64,000 nt of DNA from CAVVTR01 sp963751245. Lineage in GTDB: Bacteria > Acidobacteriota > Thermoanaerobaculia > Thermoanaerobaculales > Thermoanaerobaculaceae. Positions 32,071 through 40,989 of the stretch are shown here, piece after piece. A program made the position numbers and the translations under genes. The notes beneath the pieces are model-generated. The model did not search any database. It saw nothing but the letters and a program-made list of their open reading frames with translations, and was not told the DNA's origin. Positions within the stretch are counted from its first letter, which is position 1; each line of letters begins with the position of its first letter. Where the stretch lies: the NCBI GenBank assembly GCA_963751245.1, contig CAVVTR010000009.1:372001-436000 (forward strand), in the 5' to 3' direction.

Positions 32071-35000
32071 ATGTCCGTCACCCGATCGTTCGCCGTGCGG
32101 CTGTCCGCGTTCGTGGCCGTCTGCACCCTCACGCTGCCGCTGGGCGCCGCGGGCGCCACCGACCCGATGCTGTCCGCCCTGCACTGGCGCGAGGTGGGCC
32201 CGTACCGCGGCGGCCGGGTGGCCGCGGTGGCCGGCATTCCGCAGGACCGCGAAACGTACTACTTCGGCGCCACCGGAGGCGGGGTGTGGAAGACCACCGA
32301 CGGGGGCGCCACCTGGAAGAACGTCTCGGACGGGAGCTTCGGCGGCTCCATCGGCGCCGTGGCGGTGAGCGCGTGGGACCCCAACGTCGTCTACGTGGGC
32401 GGCGGCGAGGTCACCGTGCGCGGCAACGTCTCGGCCGGAGACGGCGTGTGGAAGTCCACCGACGCGGGGGCGACGTGGACCCACCTGGGCCTTCGCGACT
32501 CCCGCCACATCCCGCGTCTCCTGATCCACCCGAGGGACCCCGGCCTGGTCTACGCCGCGGTGCTCGGCCACCTGTGGGGGCCCAGCGCCGAGCGCGGGGT
32601 GTACCGCTCCCGGGACGGCGGCGCCACCTGGAAGCGGGTGCTGTTCGTCAACGACGACGCCGGCGCGGTGGACCTGGCCATGGACCCCGTCAACCCCCGC
32701 ATCCTGTACGCGAGCCTGTGGCGCGTGCGCCGGACCCCGTGGGAGCTGTCCAGCGGCGGCGAGGGGTCGGGGCTGTGGAAGAGCACCGACGGCGGCGACA
32801 CGTGGAAGCAGATCAGCACCAACCCGGGCTTCGCCACCGGCACCCTGGGCATCATCGGCATCACGGTGTCGCCGGCGGACCACGACACGCTGTACGCCAT
32901 GGTCGAGGCCGCCGACGGCGGGGTGTACCGCTCGCGGGACGGCGGCGCCACCTGGCACAGGGTGAACGACGACCGCAGCCTCCGCCAGCGCGCCTGGTAC
33001 TACAGCCGCATCGTCGCCGATCCGAAGGACCCGGAGGGGGTGTGGGTGCTCAACGTCCGCCTGCACCGCTCCCGGGACGGGGGCCGGACCTTCAACACCG
33101 TGTCCACGCCCCACGGCGACAACCACGCCCTGTGGATCGACCCGTCGGACCCCCGGCGCATGATCGAGGGCAACGACGGCGGCGCCAACGTCACCACCGA
33201 CGGCGGGGCGAGCTGGTCGACGCAGGCCAACCAGCCCACCGCCCAGATCTACCGCGTGAGCACGGACGACCGCTTCCCGTACCGGATCTACGGCGCGCAG
33301 CAGGACAACACGGCGCTCTGGATCGCCTCGCGCTCGGACGGGCGGGGCATCTCGGCGCGGGACTGGGAACCGACGGCGGGCGGCGAGAGCGGCGCCGTCG
33401 TGCCTGATCCCGCCAACCCCGCGGTGGTGTACGGCGGCAGCTACGACGGGCTGCTGATCCGCACCGACCACGAGACCGGGGAGACGAGGGACGTCAACGT
33501 CTGGCCCGACAACCCCATGGGGTGGGGCGCCGCGGACCTCGAGTACCGCTTCCAGTGGAACTTCCCCCTCTTCTTCTCGCCCAACGACCCCGGGACCCTC
33601 TACGCCGCGGCCCAGATGCTCTTCAAGACCACCGACGGCGGTCAGAGCTGGACACGGATCTCCCCGGACCTCACCCGCGACGACAAGGCGAAGCAGGGAC
33701 CGTCGGGAGGGCCGATCACCAAGGACAACACCAGCGTCGAGTACTACGACACGATCTTCACCGCCGCGGAGTCCCCGCTGGCGAAGGGGCTCCTGTGGGC
33801 GGGCTCCGACGACGGCCTCGTCCACGTTTCGCGGGACGGCGGCGGCTCGTGGAAGGACGTGACCCCGAAGCAGATGCCCGGGTGGGCCCAGGTCAACAGC
33901 ATCGATCCCGATCCCTTCAATGCCGGCGGGCTCTACGTCGCCGCCACCATGTACAAGCTCGACGACGACCGGCCATACCTGTTCCGGACGAAGGACTACG
34001 GCGCCACCTGGACGGCCATCGGCACGGGCATCCCCGACGGCGACTTCACCCGGGTGGTCCGGGCCGACCCGGTACGGCCGGGCCTGCTGTACGCGGGGAC
34101 CGAGCACGGCGTGTTCGTGTCCTTCGACGACGGGGGGCACTGGCGGCCGCTGCAGCTCGACCTTCCCCTGGTGCCGGTGACGGACCTCGCGGTGAAGGGC
34201 GCCGAGCTGGTGGCCGCGACCCAGGGGCGGGGGTTCTGGATCCTCGACGACCTCGCGGTGCTGCGGCAGCTCGATCCCGCCGCAGCGGCGGCGCCGGTGC
34301 ACCTGTTCACACCCTCTGACGCCTTCCGCGTCGAGGGCGGCGACCGGAAGGTGCCCGGCGAGGGCCAGAACCCGCCGGACGGCGTGGCGGTCTACTACTC
34401 GCTGAAGCAGGCGCCGGCACCCGGCGAGGCCGTGAAGCTGGAGCTCCTCGCAGCGGACGGGACCGTCATCCGCTCCTTCTCCGGTGCCGCCGCCTCCGCG
34501 GAACCGGGAGGCGCAACGGCCGCCGCGCCGGCGGAAAACGCCGAGCCCGAGGACGAGGCCGGGAGCCGCCGGCCGAAGGAACCCGTGGTGCCGGCCAAGG
34601 CCGGCCTCAACCTCTTCGTGTGGGACCTGCGCTACCCGCCCGCCGGCCGCTTCCCGGGCCTGGTCCTGTGGGGTGGCGGCCTGCGCGGCCCGCGCGCCGT
34701 GCCGGGGACGTACACGGTCCGCCTCGAGGCGGGGGGGAGGACCCTGTCGGCGCCGTTCAGGATCCTGGCCGATCCGCGCAGCTCGGCCACCCAGGCCGAC
34801 CTCGAGGCGCAGCTCGCCTTCCTGCTCTCCGTGCGGGACGGCGTGACCCGTGCCAACGACGCGGTGGGCGCCATCCGGCGGGTGGCCGCGCAGATCGGGG
34901 AGCTGGAGAAGCGGCTCGGTCCGGGAGAGGACGACCGCGCCGTGGCGGCGGCCGCGAAGGCGCTGGAGGACAAGGTCGTCGCCATCGAGAAGGTGCTCTA

Positions 35001-35274
35001 CCAGACCCGCAACCGCAGCGCCCAGGACCCCTTGAACTTCCCCGTCCGGCTCAACAACAAGCTGGCGCTGCTGGGGGAGTCGGTGGCCACCGGGGACTAC
35101 CGCCCCACGGATCAGGCGGTGGCCGTCAAGAAGCTGCTCATGGGGCAGCTCGACGCGCAGCTCGAGGCCCTGGACGCCGTGTGGAAGACCGACCTGCCGG
35201 CGCTCAACGCCATGATCCGCTCGCGGGGCGTGGCGGTGATCACGGCGGCGGAGCCGGTGAAGGCGAAGCCGTAG
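32071..35274 (+). CDS. Secreted VPS10/BNR beta-propeller protein
   Basis: A 1067-residue exported protein with a signal peptide (about residues 1-30). At least ten Asp-box (BNR) repeats are visible, for example GGGVWKTTDGGATW, RGVYRSRDGGATW, LFKTTDGGQSW and LVHVSRDGGGSW, which build a sortilin/VPS10-type propeller of about 750 residues. The C-terminal part has a beta domain (TYTVRLEAGGRTL) and a helical coiled segment. Proteins of this type are frequent in Acidobacteriota, Gemmatimonadota and Bacteroidota and are often labelled glycosyl hydrolase, though activity is unproven. ATG at 32071 follows GGGAGGAAGG. Confidence 0.88.
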   Translation: MSVTRSFAVRLSAFVAVCTLTLPLGAAGATDPMLSALHWREVGPYRGGRVAAVAGIPQDRETYYFGATGGGVWKTTDGGATWKNVSDGSFGGSIGAVAVSAWDPNVVYVGGGEVTVRGNVSAGDGVWKSTDAGATWTHLGLRDSRHIPRLLIHPRDPGLVYAAVLGHLWGPSAERGVYRSRDGGATWKRVLFVNDDAGAVDLAMDPVNPRILYASLWRVRRTPWELSSGGEGSGLWKSTDGGDTWKQISTNPGFATGTLGIIGITVSPADHDTLYAMVEAADGGVYRSRDGGATWHRVNDDRSLRQRAWYYSRIVADPKDPEGVWVLNVRLHRSRDGGRTFNTVSTPHGDNHALWIDPSDPRRMIEGNDGGANVTTDGGASWSTQANQPTAQIYRVSTDDRFPYRIYGAQQDNTALWIASRSDGRGISARDWEPTAGGESGAVVPDPANPAVVYGGSYDGLLIRTDHETGETRDVNVWPDNPMGWGAADLEYRFQWNFPLFFSPNDPGTLYAAAQMLFKTTDGGQSWTRISPDLTRDDKAKQGPSGGPITKDNTSVEYYDTIFTAAESPLAKGLLWAGSDDGLVHVSRDGGGSWKDVTPKQMPGWAQVNSIDPDPFNAGGLYVAATMYKLDDDRPYLFRTKDYGATWTAIGTGIPDGDFTRVVRADPVRPGLLYAGTEHGVFVSFDDGGHWRPLQLDLPLVPVTDLAVKGAELVAATQGRGFWILDDLAVLRQLDPAAAAAPVHLFTPSDAFRVEGGDRKVPGEGQNPPDGVAVYYSLKQAPAPGEAVKLELLAADGTVIRSFSGAAASAEPGGATAAAPAENAEPEDEAGSRRPKEPVVPAKAGLNLFVWDLRYPPAGRFPGLVLWGGGLRGPRAVPGTYTVRLEAGGRTLSAPFRILADPRSSATQADLEAQLAFLLSVRDGVTRANDAVGAIRRVAAQIGELEKRLGPGEDDRAVAAAAKALEDKVVAIEKVLYQTRNRSAQDPLNFPVRLNNKLALLGESVATGDYRPTDQAVAVKKLLMGQLDAQLEALDAVWKTDLPALNAMIRSRGVAVITAAEPVKAKP

Positions 35275-35280
35275 GCGGCT

Positions 35281-36477
35281 TCAGGCCGGGACCCAGACGC
35301 CGTCGCGCACCGCCAGCTCGGTGTCGTCCACGAACACGCTCCGGCCGCAGCCGCCGGGACGGAAGTCGGTGACGATGTCCACGTGCTGGGCGGAGCGGTT
35401 GAGGATCCCCTCCCGTTCCAGCTCGGCCACCCGGGCCTTGCCGGCCTCTCCGGGCGCGCCGGCCCCCTCGTAGCAGCCCTCGTAGCTGGCCCCGATGGCA
35501 ACGTGGAGGGTGCCGCCGACCTTCTCGACGAAGAGCGGGTGCTTGAGGACGCGGTCGAGCCCGGGGTTCATGCCCAGCGCCACCTCGCCGAGGCGGTGCG
35601 AGCCCTCGTCGGTCTCGATGATGGCGGCCAGGTGCTCGTGGCCGGTCTCGGCGTGGTAGTCCACGATGCGGCCGCCGGAGAACGTCAGGGTGATGCCCTG
35701 GATGTCGTTGCCGCCGTAGCTGACCGGCAGGTCGAGGTGGAGGGCGCCCTCGGCGGAGCGGGCGTCGGGGCTGGTGAAGATCTCGCCGTCGGGGAAGTTG
35801 CGCAGCCCGTACGAGAGCACGGGAACGGACAGGGCGATGTCCAGGGACAGGGTGAGCTCCCGGCCGTCGCGAGGGTGCTGCGTGACGACGGTGACGGTCC
35901 GCCCGTCCCGCAGCAGCGGTGCGAGGCGCTCCTCCGCGGCCCGCAGGGGGGACGGGTCGACGGTCGACGCGCGCACGATGAACGCGGTGTACTCCTCGAG
36001 GGAGAGGCCCTCCATGGCGGCGAAGGCGGGGGTGGGGTAGAGGGTGATCACCCAGCGCCGGGCCAGCCGGGCGGCCGCGTACGGGCGGTCGGCCGCCGCC
36101 AGGGCGCCCACCTGGTCCGGGCTCAGGTGGCGAAACCCCTCGGGATCCTCGGCTCCGAGCACTTCGACGTACTTGTCCATGGACTCGTACCGCGCCCGGT
36201 GCCACTCGGGAACCGCCGCCAGCTGCTCCGCGGAGCCGAGCCGCGCCATGGCCGCCGACCACACCCTGCCGCGGTCGTTGTTGGGCGCGACGACGAGGAC
36301 GTCGGGGTAGCCGCCGGCGGCGACGACGCGGCGCTCCAGCACCTCCATGAGCGGCCAGCCGATGCGCTCTCCCTTGATCATGACCCGCTCGCCCGGGCTC
36401 ACGCCGCCCAGGGAGTGGGACACGAGGATGTCCGCCCAGCGCTCCAGGTCCGCGGCGGCGATGACGGGCTCGATCAT
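35281..36477 (-). CDS. M29 family aminopeptidase
   Basis: A 398-residue protein of the M29 (aminopeptidase T/S) family of cytoplasmic two-metal peptidases. Family motifs are visible: NFPDGEIFTSPDARSAEG with a metal-ligand Glu, LGEVALGMNPGLDR, KHPLFVEKVGGTLHVAIG and HVDIVTDF near the C-terminus. It trims N-terminal residues from peptides. ATG at 36475-36477, preceded by GGAGG. It converges on the propeller gene with six bases between the stops. Confidence 0.88.
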   Translation of the reverse strand: MIEPVIAAADLERWADILVSHSLGGVSPGERVMIKGERIGWPLMEVLERRVVAAGGYPDVLVVAPNNDRGRVWSAAMARLGSAEQLAAVPEWHRARYESMDKYVEVLGAEDPEGFRHLSPDQVGALAAADRPYAAARLARRWVITLYPTPAFAAMEGLSLEEYTAFIVRASTVDPSPLRAAEERLAPLLRDGRTVTVVTQHPRDGRELTLSLDIALSVPVLSYGLRNFPDGEIFTSPDARSAEGALHLDLPVSYGGNDIQGITLTFSGGRIVDYHAETGHEHLAAIIETDEGSHRLGEVALGMNPGLDRVLKHPLFVEKVGGTLHVAIGASYEGCYEGAGAPGEAGKARVAELEREGILNRSAQHVDIVTDFRPGGCGRSVFVDDTELAVRDGVWVPA

Positions 36478-36556
36478 GGTGGGACCTCCGTTCGGGCCCC
36501 ATTGTACGGGGCGCGGCGTTCACTATGCTGGGAGGGAGGATGCGGAGAGGCGTCGG

Positions 36557-37219
36557 ATGAAACAACGATCCCGGTGGTGGACCGGACTGCTGCGCCTGGG
36601 GCCGCGGGTGGCCGCCCGGGTGGTGGTGGCCGCGGCGGTGCTGCTGACGGTGCTGCTCGTCATCACCGGCCGGCGGCCCCAGGCGGGGCGGGACGGGAGC
36701 GGCGCCCCGCCGCGCCCCGCGGCGGCGCCCGCCACGCCGGTACCGTTCTCACCGCCTCCCTCGCCGTCAGCGGCGGCCGTCGCGGCGCGGGCTGAACCGG
36801 AGCGGCGGAGCGCCTCGGTGACGCTGCCGTTCGCCGGTGCGCCGCCCCCCGCGCCGCCACCGTCCCCGCCCGCCGCGGAGCCGTCTGACGCGCCCGCCCC
36901 GATACCCGCGGCCACGCCGGCGTCGGCGGTGGCGCGCTGCGTCACGTTCCGCTGGTCGGCGTCGCCCTCTCCGGTGTCCCTCGGCGAGGTGCTGGTCTCC
37001 ATCGAGGCGAAGAACACCTGCCGGCAGACGTTTTTGCCCCTGGACGTGTGGTTCCAGATCTCGGCCTACCGCCACGGGGGGCTCGTCACCACCCTCGCGG
37101 CACACCCTTTCGATCCCCTCTACGGCGGCGGCGTGGTGGAGGTCCTTGCCGCCGTGCCGGGGGCGTTGGACTGGGTCGACCGTATCGAGGTCCGGCTGAC
37201 CCCGACGCCGGAGCCCTGA
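36557..37219 (+). CDS. Proline-rich single-pass membrane protein
   Basis: About 220 residues: basic N-terminus, one membrane helix (about residues 17-36), a Pro/Ala-rich linker of about 90 residues (for example PPPAPPPSPPAAE), then a beta-rich C-terminal domain with two cysteines (in ARCVTFRW and KNTCRQTF). The linker would let the domain reach through the periplasm. No family is recognised. ATG at 36557 after GGAGAGG. Confidence 0.6.
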   Translation: MKQRSRWWTGLLRLGPRVAARVVVAAAVLLTVLLVITGRRPQAGRDGSGAPPRPAAAPATPVPFSPPPSPSAAAVAARAEPERRSASVTLPFAGAPPPAPPPSPPAAEPSDAPAPIPAATPASAVARCVTFRWSASPSPVSLGEVLVSIEAKNTCRQTFLPLDVWFQISAYRHGGLVTTLAAHPFDPLYGGGVVEVLAAVPGALDWVDRIEVRLTPTPEP

Positions 37220-37231
37220 CCCCGCGGCCCC

Positions 37232-38287
37232 TCAGGCGCGGTACAGGATGGCGCCCCAGTTGAGGCCGCTGCCCAGGCCCACGAAGCAGACCAGGCCGCC
37301 GGGCTTGACGCGACGCTCCCTCAGAGCCTCGTAGAACGCGATAGGGATGGTCGCGGCGGTGGTGTTGCCGTAGCGCTGGATGTTGTTGAACACCTTGTCG
37401 TCCGGCAGCCCCAGCCGCTTCTGGACGGCCTCGTTGATGCGCAGGTTGGCCTGGTGCATGATCACCAGGTCCAGGTCGTCGACGGCGAGCCCGTTGCGCT
37501 TCAGCACCGCGAGGACCACCTCGGGCATGTAGGTGACGGCGAGGCGGAAGACCTCGCGCCCCTCGACCACGGGGATGGAGTCCCCCGACTCGAACATGTC
37601 GGGGTGGAAGTAGGGCCGGTAGGCGCTGCCCCCCGCCTTGGTCCACAGCCGGTCGGCGAAGGCGCCGTCGGTGTGCAGGAGGATGTCGAGGACACCCCGG
37701 TCTCCGTCCTCCTCGCCTACGACGACGCAAGCCCCCGCGCCGTCGCCGAACAGCACGGTGCGGTCCCGCGTGGCGGTGTTGAGCGCCCACTCCTCGGGGG
37801 AGGGGTTGGGCTCCTCGCGGCCGAAGAGCGCCTCCCAGGAGCGCCACGGCATCAGGCAGGCGTGCTCCTCCGCGCCGACGAGGAGGACGCGCCGGCACTG
37901 GCCGGAGCGGATCAGCGCGTCGGTGACCTGGAGGCCGAAGATGAAGCCCGCGCACTGCTGCCGGATGTCCAGGCAGGGGACCCCGCGCAGTCCGACCTTG
38001 CGCTGGAAGAACGGTGCGGAGCCGGGAAAGTAGTGGTCCGGGGTCATGGTGGCGAACACCACGTAGTCGATGTCCGCCAGCTCCATCCCGGCGTTCTCCA
38101 CCGCCTCCATGGCGGCCGGCACGGCCAGGTCGCTGGTGGCCACTCCGGTGTCGGCCAGGTGCCGGGTGACGATCCCCGTGCGCTGGCGGATCCACTCGTC
38201 GGAGGTGTCCATCAGCTGCGCGATGCGGTTGTTGTCCACGACGTTGGGCGGCACGTACATGCCGGTTCCTGCGATCACTGAGCGCAT
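37232..38287 (-). CDS. fabH: Beta-ketoacyl-ACP synthase III (FabH-like), with an insertion
   Basis: A 351-residue KAS III-type condensing enzyme. The catalytic triad is intact: Cys112 (DIRQQCAGF), His278 (IMHQAN) and Asn308 (YGNTTAA). Compared with ordinary FabH (about 320 residues) there is an insertion around residues 147-172 just before RTVLFGDGAGA. It may start fatty-acid synthesis or act in a side pathway. It is the last gene of a minus-strand cluster behind the D-threonine aldolase-like and class V aminotransferase genes, and no other fatty-acid gene is nearby. Confidence 0.88.
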   Translation of the reverse strand: MRSVIAGTGMYVPPNVVDNNRIAQLMDTSDEWIRQRTGIVTRHLADTGVATSDLAVPAAMEAVENAGMELADIDYVVFATMTPDHYFPGSAPFFQRKVGLRGVPCLDIRQQCAGFIFGLQVTDALIRSGQCRRVLLVGAEEHACLMPWRSWEALFGREEPNPSPEEWALNTATRDRTVLFGDGAGACVVVGEEDGDRGVLDILLHTDGAFADRLWTKAGGSAYRPYFHPDMFESGDSIPVVEGREVFRLAVTYMPEVVLAVLKRNGLAVDDLDLVIMHQANLRINEAVQKRLGLPDDKVFNNIQRYGNTTAATIPIAFYEALRERRVKPGGLVCFVGLGSGLNWGAILYRA

Positions 38288-38377
38288 CGCACCCTCCCCG
38301 GGTCAGCGCTCCGATTCTCGACGAGCCCCCGGGCCCCAGTCAAACGGCGCCGGCGGTCCGGCACCGCCGCCGTGCCG

Positions 38378-39505
38378 CTACCAGCCCCGCACCGGCCGCC
38401 ACTCGTCCACGATCTCCCGGCCGCGGAGCACCGTGTAGCGGTCGAAGAGGGCGGCGGAAAGGCAGGAGTGGTTGGGGACGATGCGCAGCTTGGTGCCCAC
38501 CGGGAACTCGGCGACGCTGCGCGGGGTGGACACGGCGATCTGACCGTGCTCCTGGGAGAGGGAGAAGACGTTGAGCTCCCAGTAGTGCCGCGAGCGGTCC
38601 GGTGAGAAGACGGCGCCGAAGCCGAAGTCCGGGTCCAGGTGCCGGGCGCCCTCGTCCCGCGACAGCGCCAGCGCCCCGGCATTGACGAGCAGCGTGCGGC
38701 GCTCCGGGTAGACGCCGATGACCGTGACCAGCACCGAGAAGGCGCAGTCGTCGAGGGTGCAGGCCCCGACCGCCGCCTGGAACGCGTCGAAGAAGAGGTA
38801 GTTCCCGGGGCGCGCCTCGGTGACGCCGGGGAGCTTCTCGGCCACGGACATGGTCGGCGTCGAGCCGATGCTCACCTCCTGGACCCCGATCCCCGCGGTG
38901 CGGAGGGTCTCGGCGAAGCGGACCGTGACGTCGCGCTCCTGGCGGGCGACGCCGGCGATCTCCCGGGGGTTGCGGCAGTGGTAGGCGTGGCCCGCATGGG
39001 TGAGGACACCGGCCAGCTCCACCCAGGGCGAGGACGCCGCCCGGGCGGCGAGGGCCACGGCGGCCTCGCTCGAGGGATCCACGCCGGCCCGGTGGTAGCC
39101 GCAGTCGACCTTCAGGTAGGCGGGGACCCGCGTCCCGGTGGCCTCGGCCGCCTTCTCCAGCTCCGCCAGGGTGGCCTCGTGGTCGAAGAGGAGCGCCAGC
39201 CGGGAGATCCGCCGTCCCAGCTCGATCGCCTCGGGGACGCGCTCCGGCGCCACCGGCACGGCGTAGGTGATGTCGGCGAACCCCGCGTCGGCGAAGAAGC
39301 GTGCTTCGGCCAGCGTCGACACCGTGATCGGCCCCTGAGCGCCGCCGAGCTGGAGGCGGGCGGCCTCCACGCACTTGTGCGTCTTCACGTGGGGCCGGAG
39401 CCGGACGCCGAGTCGCGCCAGCCGGTCACGCATGCGGGAAGCGTTGCGCTCGACGACGTCCAGGTCCACGAGCGCACAAGGGGTGTTGAGACGGCTCACC
39501 GGCAT
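38378..39505 (-). CDS. PLP enzyme of the D-threonine aldolase/D-serine dehydratase family
   Basis: A 375-residue fold-type III PLP enzyme. The PLP lysine is in RPHVKTHK, and the C-terminal metal site VPNHSC has the His and Cys zinc ligands described for eukaryotic-type D-serine dehydratase. AEARFFADAGFADITYAVPV and KVDCGYHRAGV are further family motifs. It probably acts on a D-amino acid or hydroxy-amino acid; the substrate cannot be told from sequence. It follows the aminotransferase gene by 49 bases. Confidence 0.85.
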   Translation of the reverse strand: MPVSRLNTPCALVDLDVVERNASRMRDRLARLGVRLRPHVKTHKCVEAARLQLGGAQGPITVSTLAEARFFADAGFADITYAVPVAPERVPEAIELGRRISRLALLFDHEATLAELEKAAEATGTRVPAYLKVDCGYHRAGVDPSSEAAVALAARAASSPWVELAGVLTHAGHAYHCRNPREIAGVARQERDVTVRFAETLRTAGIGVQEVSIGSTPTMSVAEKLPGVTEARPGNYLFFDAFQAAVGACTLDDCAFSVLVTVIGVYPERRTLLVNAGALALSRDEGARHLDPDFGFGAVFSPDRSRHYWELNVFSLSQEHGQIAVSTPRSVAEFPVGTKLRIVPNHSCLSAALFDRYTVLRGREIVDEWRPVRGW

Positions 39506-39554
39506 GGCGCGAGGATACCAGCTTCGCGGGGCGCCACGGGTCCCGGCGGCGACC

Positions 39555-40820
39555 TCAGGAGCCGCCGGGCCCGTGGCGCAGGGCCGCCTCCACGGCGCCG
39601 CAGAACCGGTCGATCTCCGCCGCCGTGGTGTAGATGCCGGCGCTCACCCGGATGCCCCGCACCTCGGGGTGGGTCAGCGCCGCCACGAGGATCCGGTGCT
39701 CCGTCCAGAGGTGCTCGGCGAGGCGCTCGGGGTCCATCCCGTCGACGCGGAAGGAAGCCAGCCCGCAGGAGCGGCCGGGCGCCAGGTCGGTGAGCAGCTC
39801 CACGCGGCCGGTCGCCGAGAGCCGCTCCACCCAGAGGTCGCGGAGGTGGCAGAGGCGGGCCAGCTTGCGCTCGGGTCCGACGGCGCGGTGGAACGCCATC
39901 GCCTGGACGGCGGAAAGGGCGTTGGCCGCGGGGTGGGTGCCGATGGACTCGAACTTCCTGATGTCGCCGGCCATCTCGGCGGGAGCGGGGATGAGCGGCC
40001 AGACCTCGCGGATGCGCTCCCGCCGGACGTGGAGGAGCCCGGTGCCGTGGGGGGCTCCCAGCCACTTGTGGAGGCTGGTGGCGTAGAAGTCGCACTCCAG
40101 GTCGTCCCGGGAGAAGAGCAGGTTGGCGAAGGAGTGCGCGCCGTCCACCAGCACGTCGGCTCCCCGGCGCCGCGCCATGCGGACCAGGTCGCGCACCGGG
40201 AAGACCTGGCCGGTGAGGTGGGCCACGTGGGGCACGAGGACGAGGCGGGTGCGGGAGGTCATCCGGCTCTCGTAGAGCCGAACGAGTGCCTCCGGGGGCG
40301 GTGCGGGCACAGGGAGGGGGAACCGCCGCAACACGACACCGCGGCGCTGCTCGAGCTGCTCCCACGTGGCGAGCATCCGGGGATAGTCCTGGGTGCTGGC
40401 GAGGACCTCGTCGCCCGGCTCGAGGTCGAACCCGAGCTGACAGGTCACCAGCCCCTCGGAGGTGTTGCGGGTGATCGCCACCTCGCCCGCGGCGCAGCCC
40501 AGCATCGCCGCGAGGTCTTCCCGCACGGGCTCCAGGCGGGGCTCGAGCACCCGCCACAGCACGTGCGCGGGCGCGGTGTTGGAGAGCTCCAGCAGCTCCG
40601 CCATGGTCTGCTGCACCGGGACCGGCGCGGGGTTGACCCCGCCGGTGTTGAGGTTCACCACGGTGGGGTCGAGGGCGTACGCCCGGCGCACCACCTCCCA
40701 GAAGCCCTCGTCGCGGGCCACGGCGCCGGGCGGGCCGGAGCGCTCCGCGGCGGCGGCCGCGACCGCTTCCGTCTCCGCCCGGGCCCGCCGCTCGGCGGGT
40801 TCCGGATCCGCGCCCCGCAT
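39555..40820 (-). CDS. Class V aminotransferase (isopenicillin N epimerase-like)
   Basis: About 421 residues, a fold-type I PLP enzyme. The PLP lysine is in FYATSLHKWLGAPHGTG; other motifs are VVNLNTGGVNPAP, TRNTSEGL and VDGAHSFANL. These resemble isopenicillin N epimerase-like and cysteine-desulfurase-like proteins; the true substrate is open. I use the ATG at 40818-40820; the frame is open further upstream into the divergent gene. First gene of the three-gene minus-strand cluster. Confidence 0.8.
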   Translation of the reverse strand: MRGADPEPAERRARAETEAVAAAAAERSGPPGAVARDEGFWEVVRRAYALDPTVVNLNTGGVNPAPVPVQQTMAELLELSNTAPAHVLWRVLEPRLEPVREDLAAMLGCAAGEVAITRNTSEGLVTCQLGFDLEPGDEVLASTQDYPRMLATWEQLEQRRGVVLRRFPLPVPAPPPEALVRLYESRMTSRTRLVLVPHVAHLTGQVFPVRDLVRMARRRGADVLVDGAHSFANLLFSRDDLECDFYATSLHKWLGAPHGTGLLHVRRERIREVWPLIPAPAEMAGDIRKFESIGTHPAANALSAVQAMAFHRAVGPERKLARLCHLRDLWVERLSATGRVELLTDLAPGRSCGLASFRVDGMDPERLAEHLWTEHRILVAALTHPEVRGIRVSAGIYTTAAEIDRFCGAVEAALRHGPGGS

Positions 40821-40989
40821 CTGCGTCGCGTGCTCCACCGGGTCCTCCAGCGCCCGGCTCCGGACGGCGGGCCGGGACCGCGGGATTCTATGCGATTCTG
40901 CTAGGGTGACCGGGAGGGACCCGGCGAGCGCCGCCGGACCGCGACGCCCGCACGGCGGCGCCCGGCGCTCCGGGCCCCGGGGAGGATGC

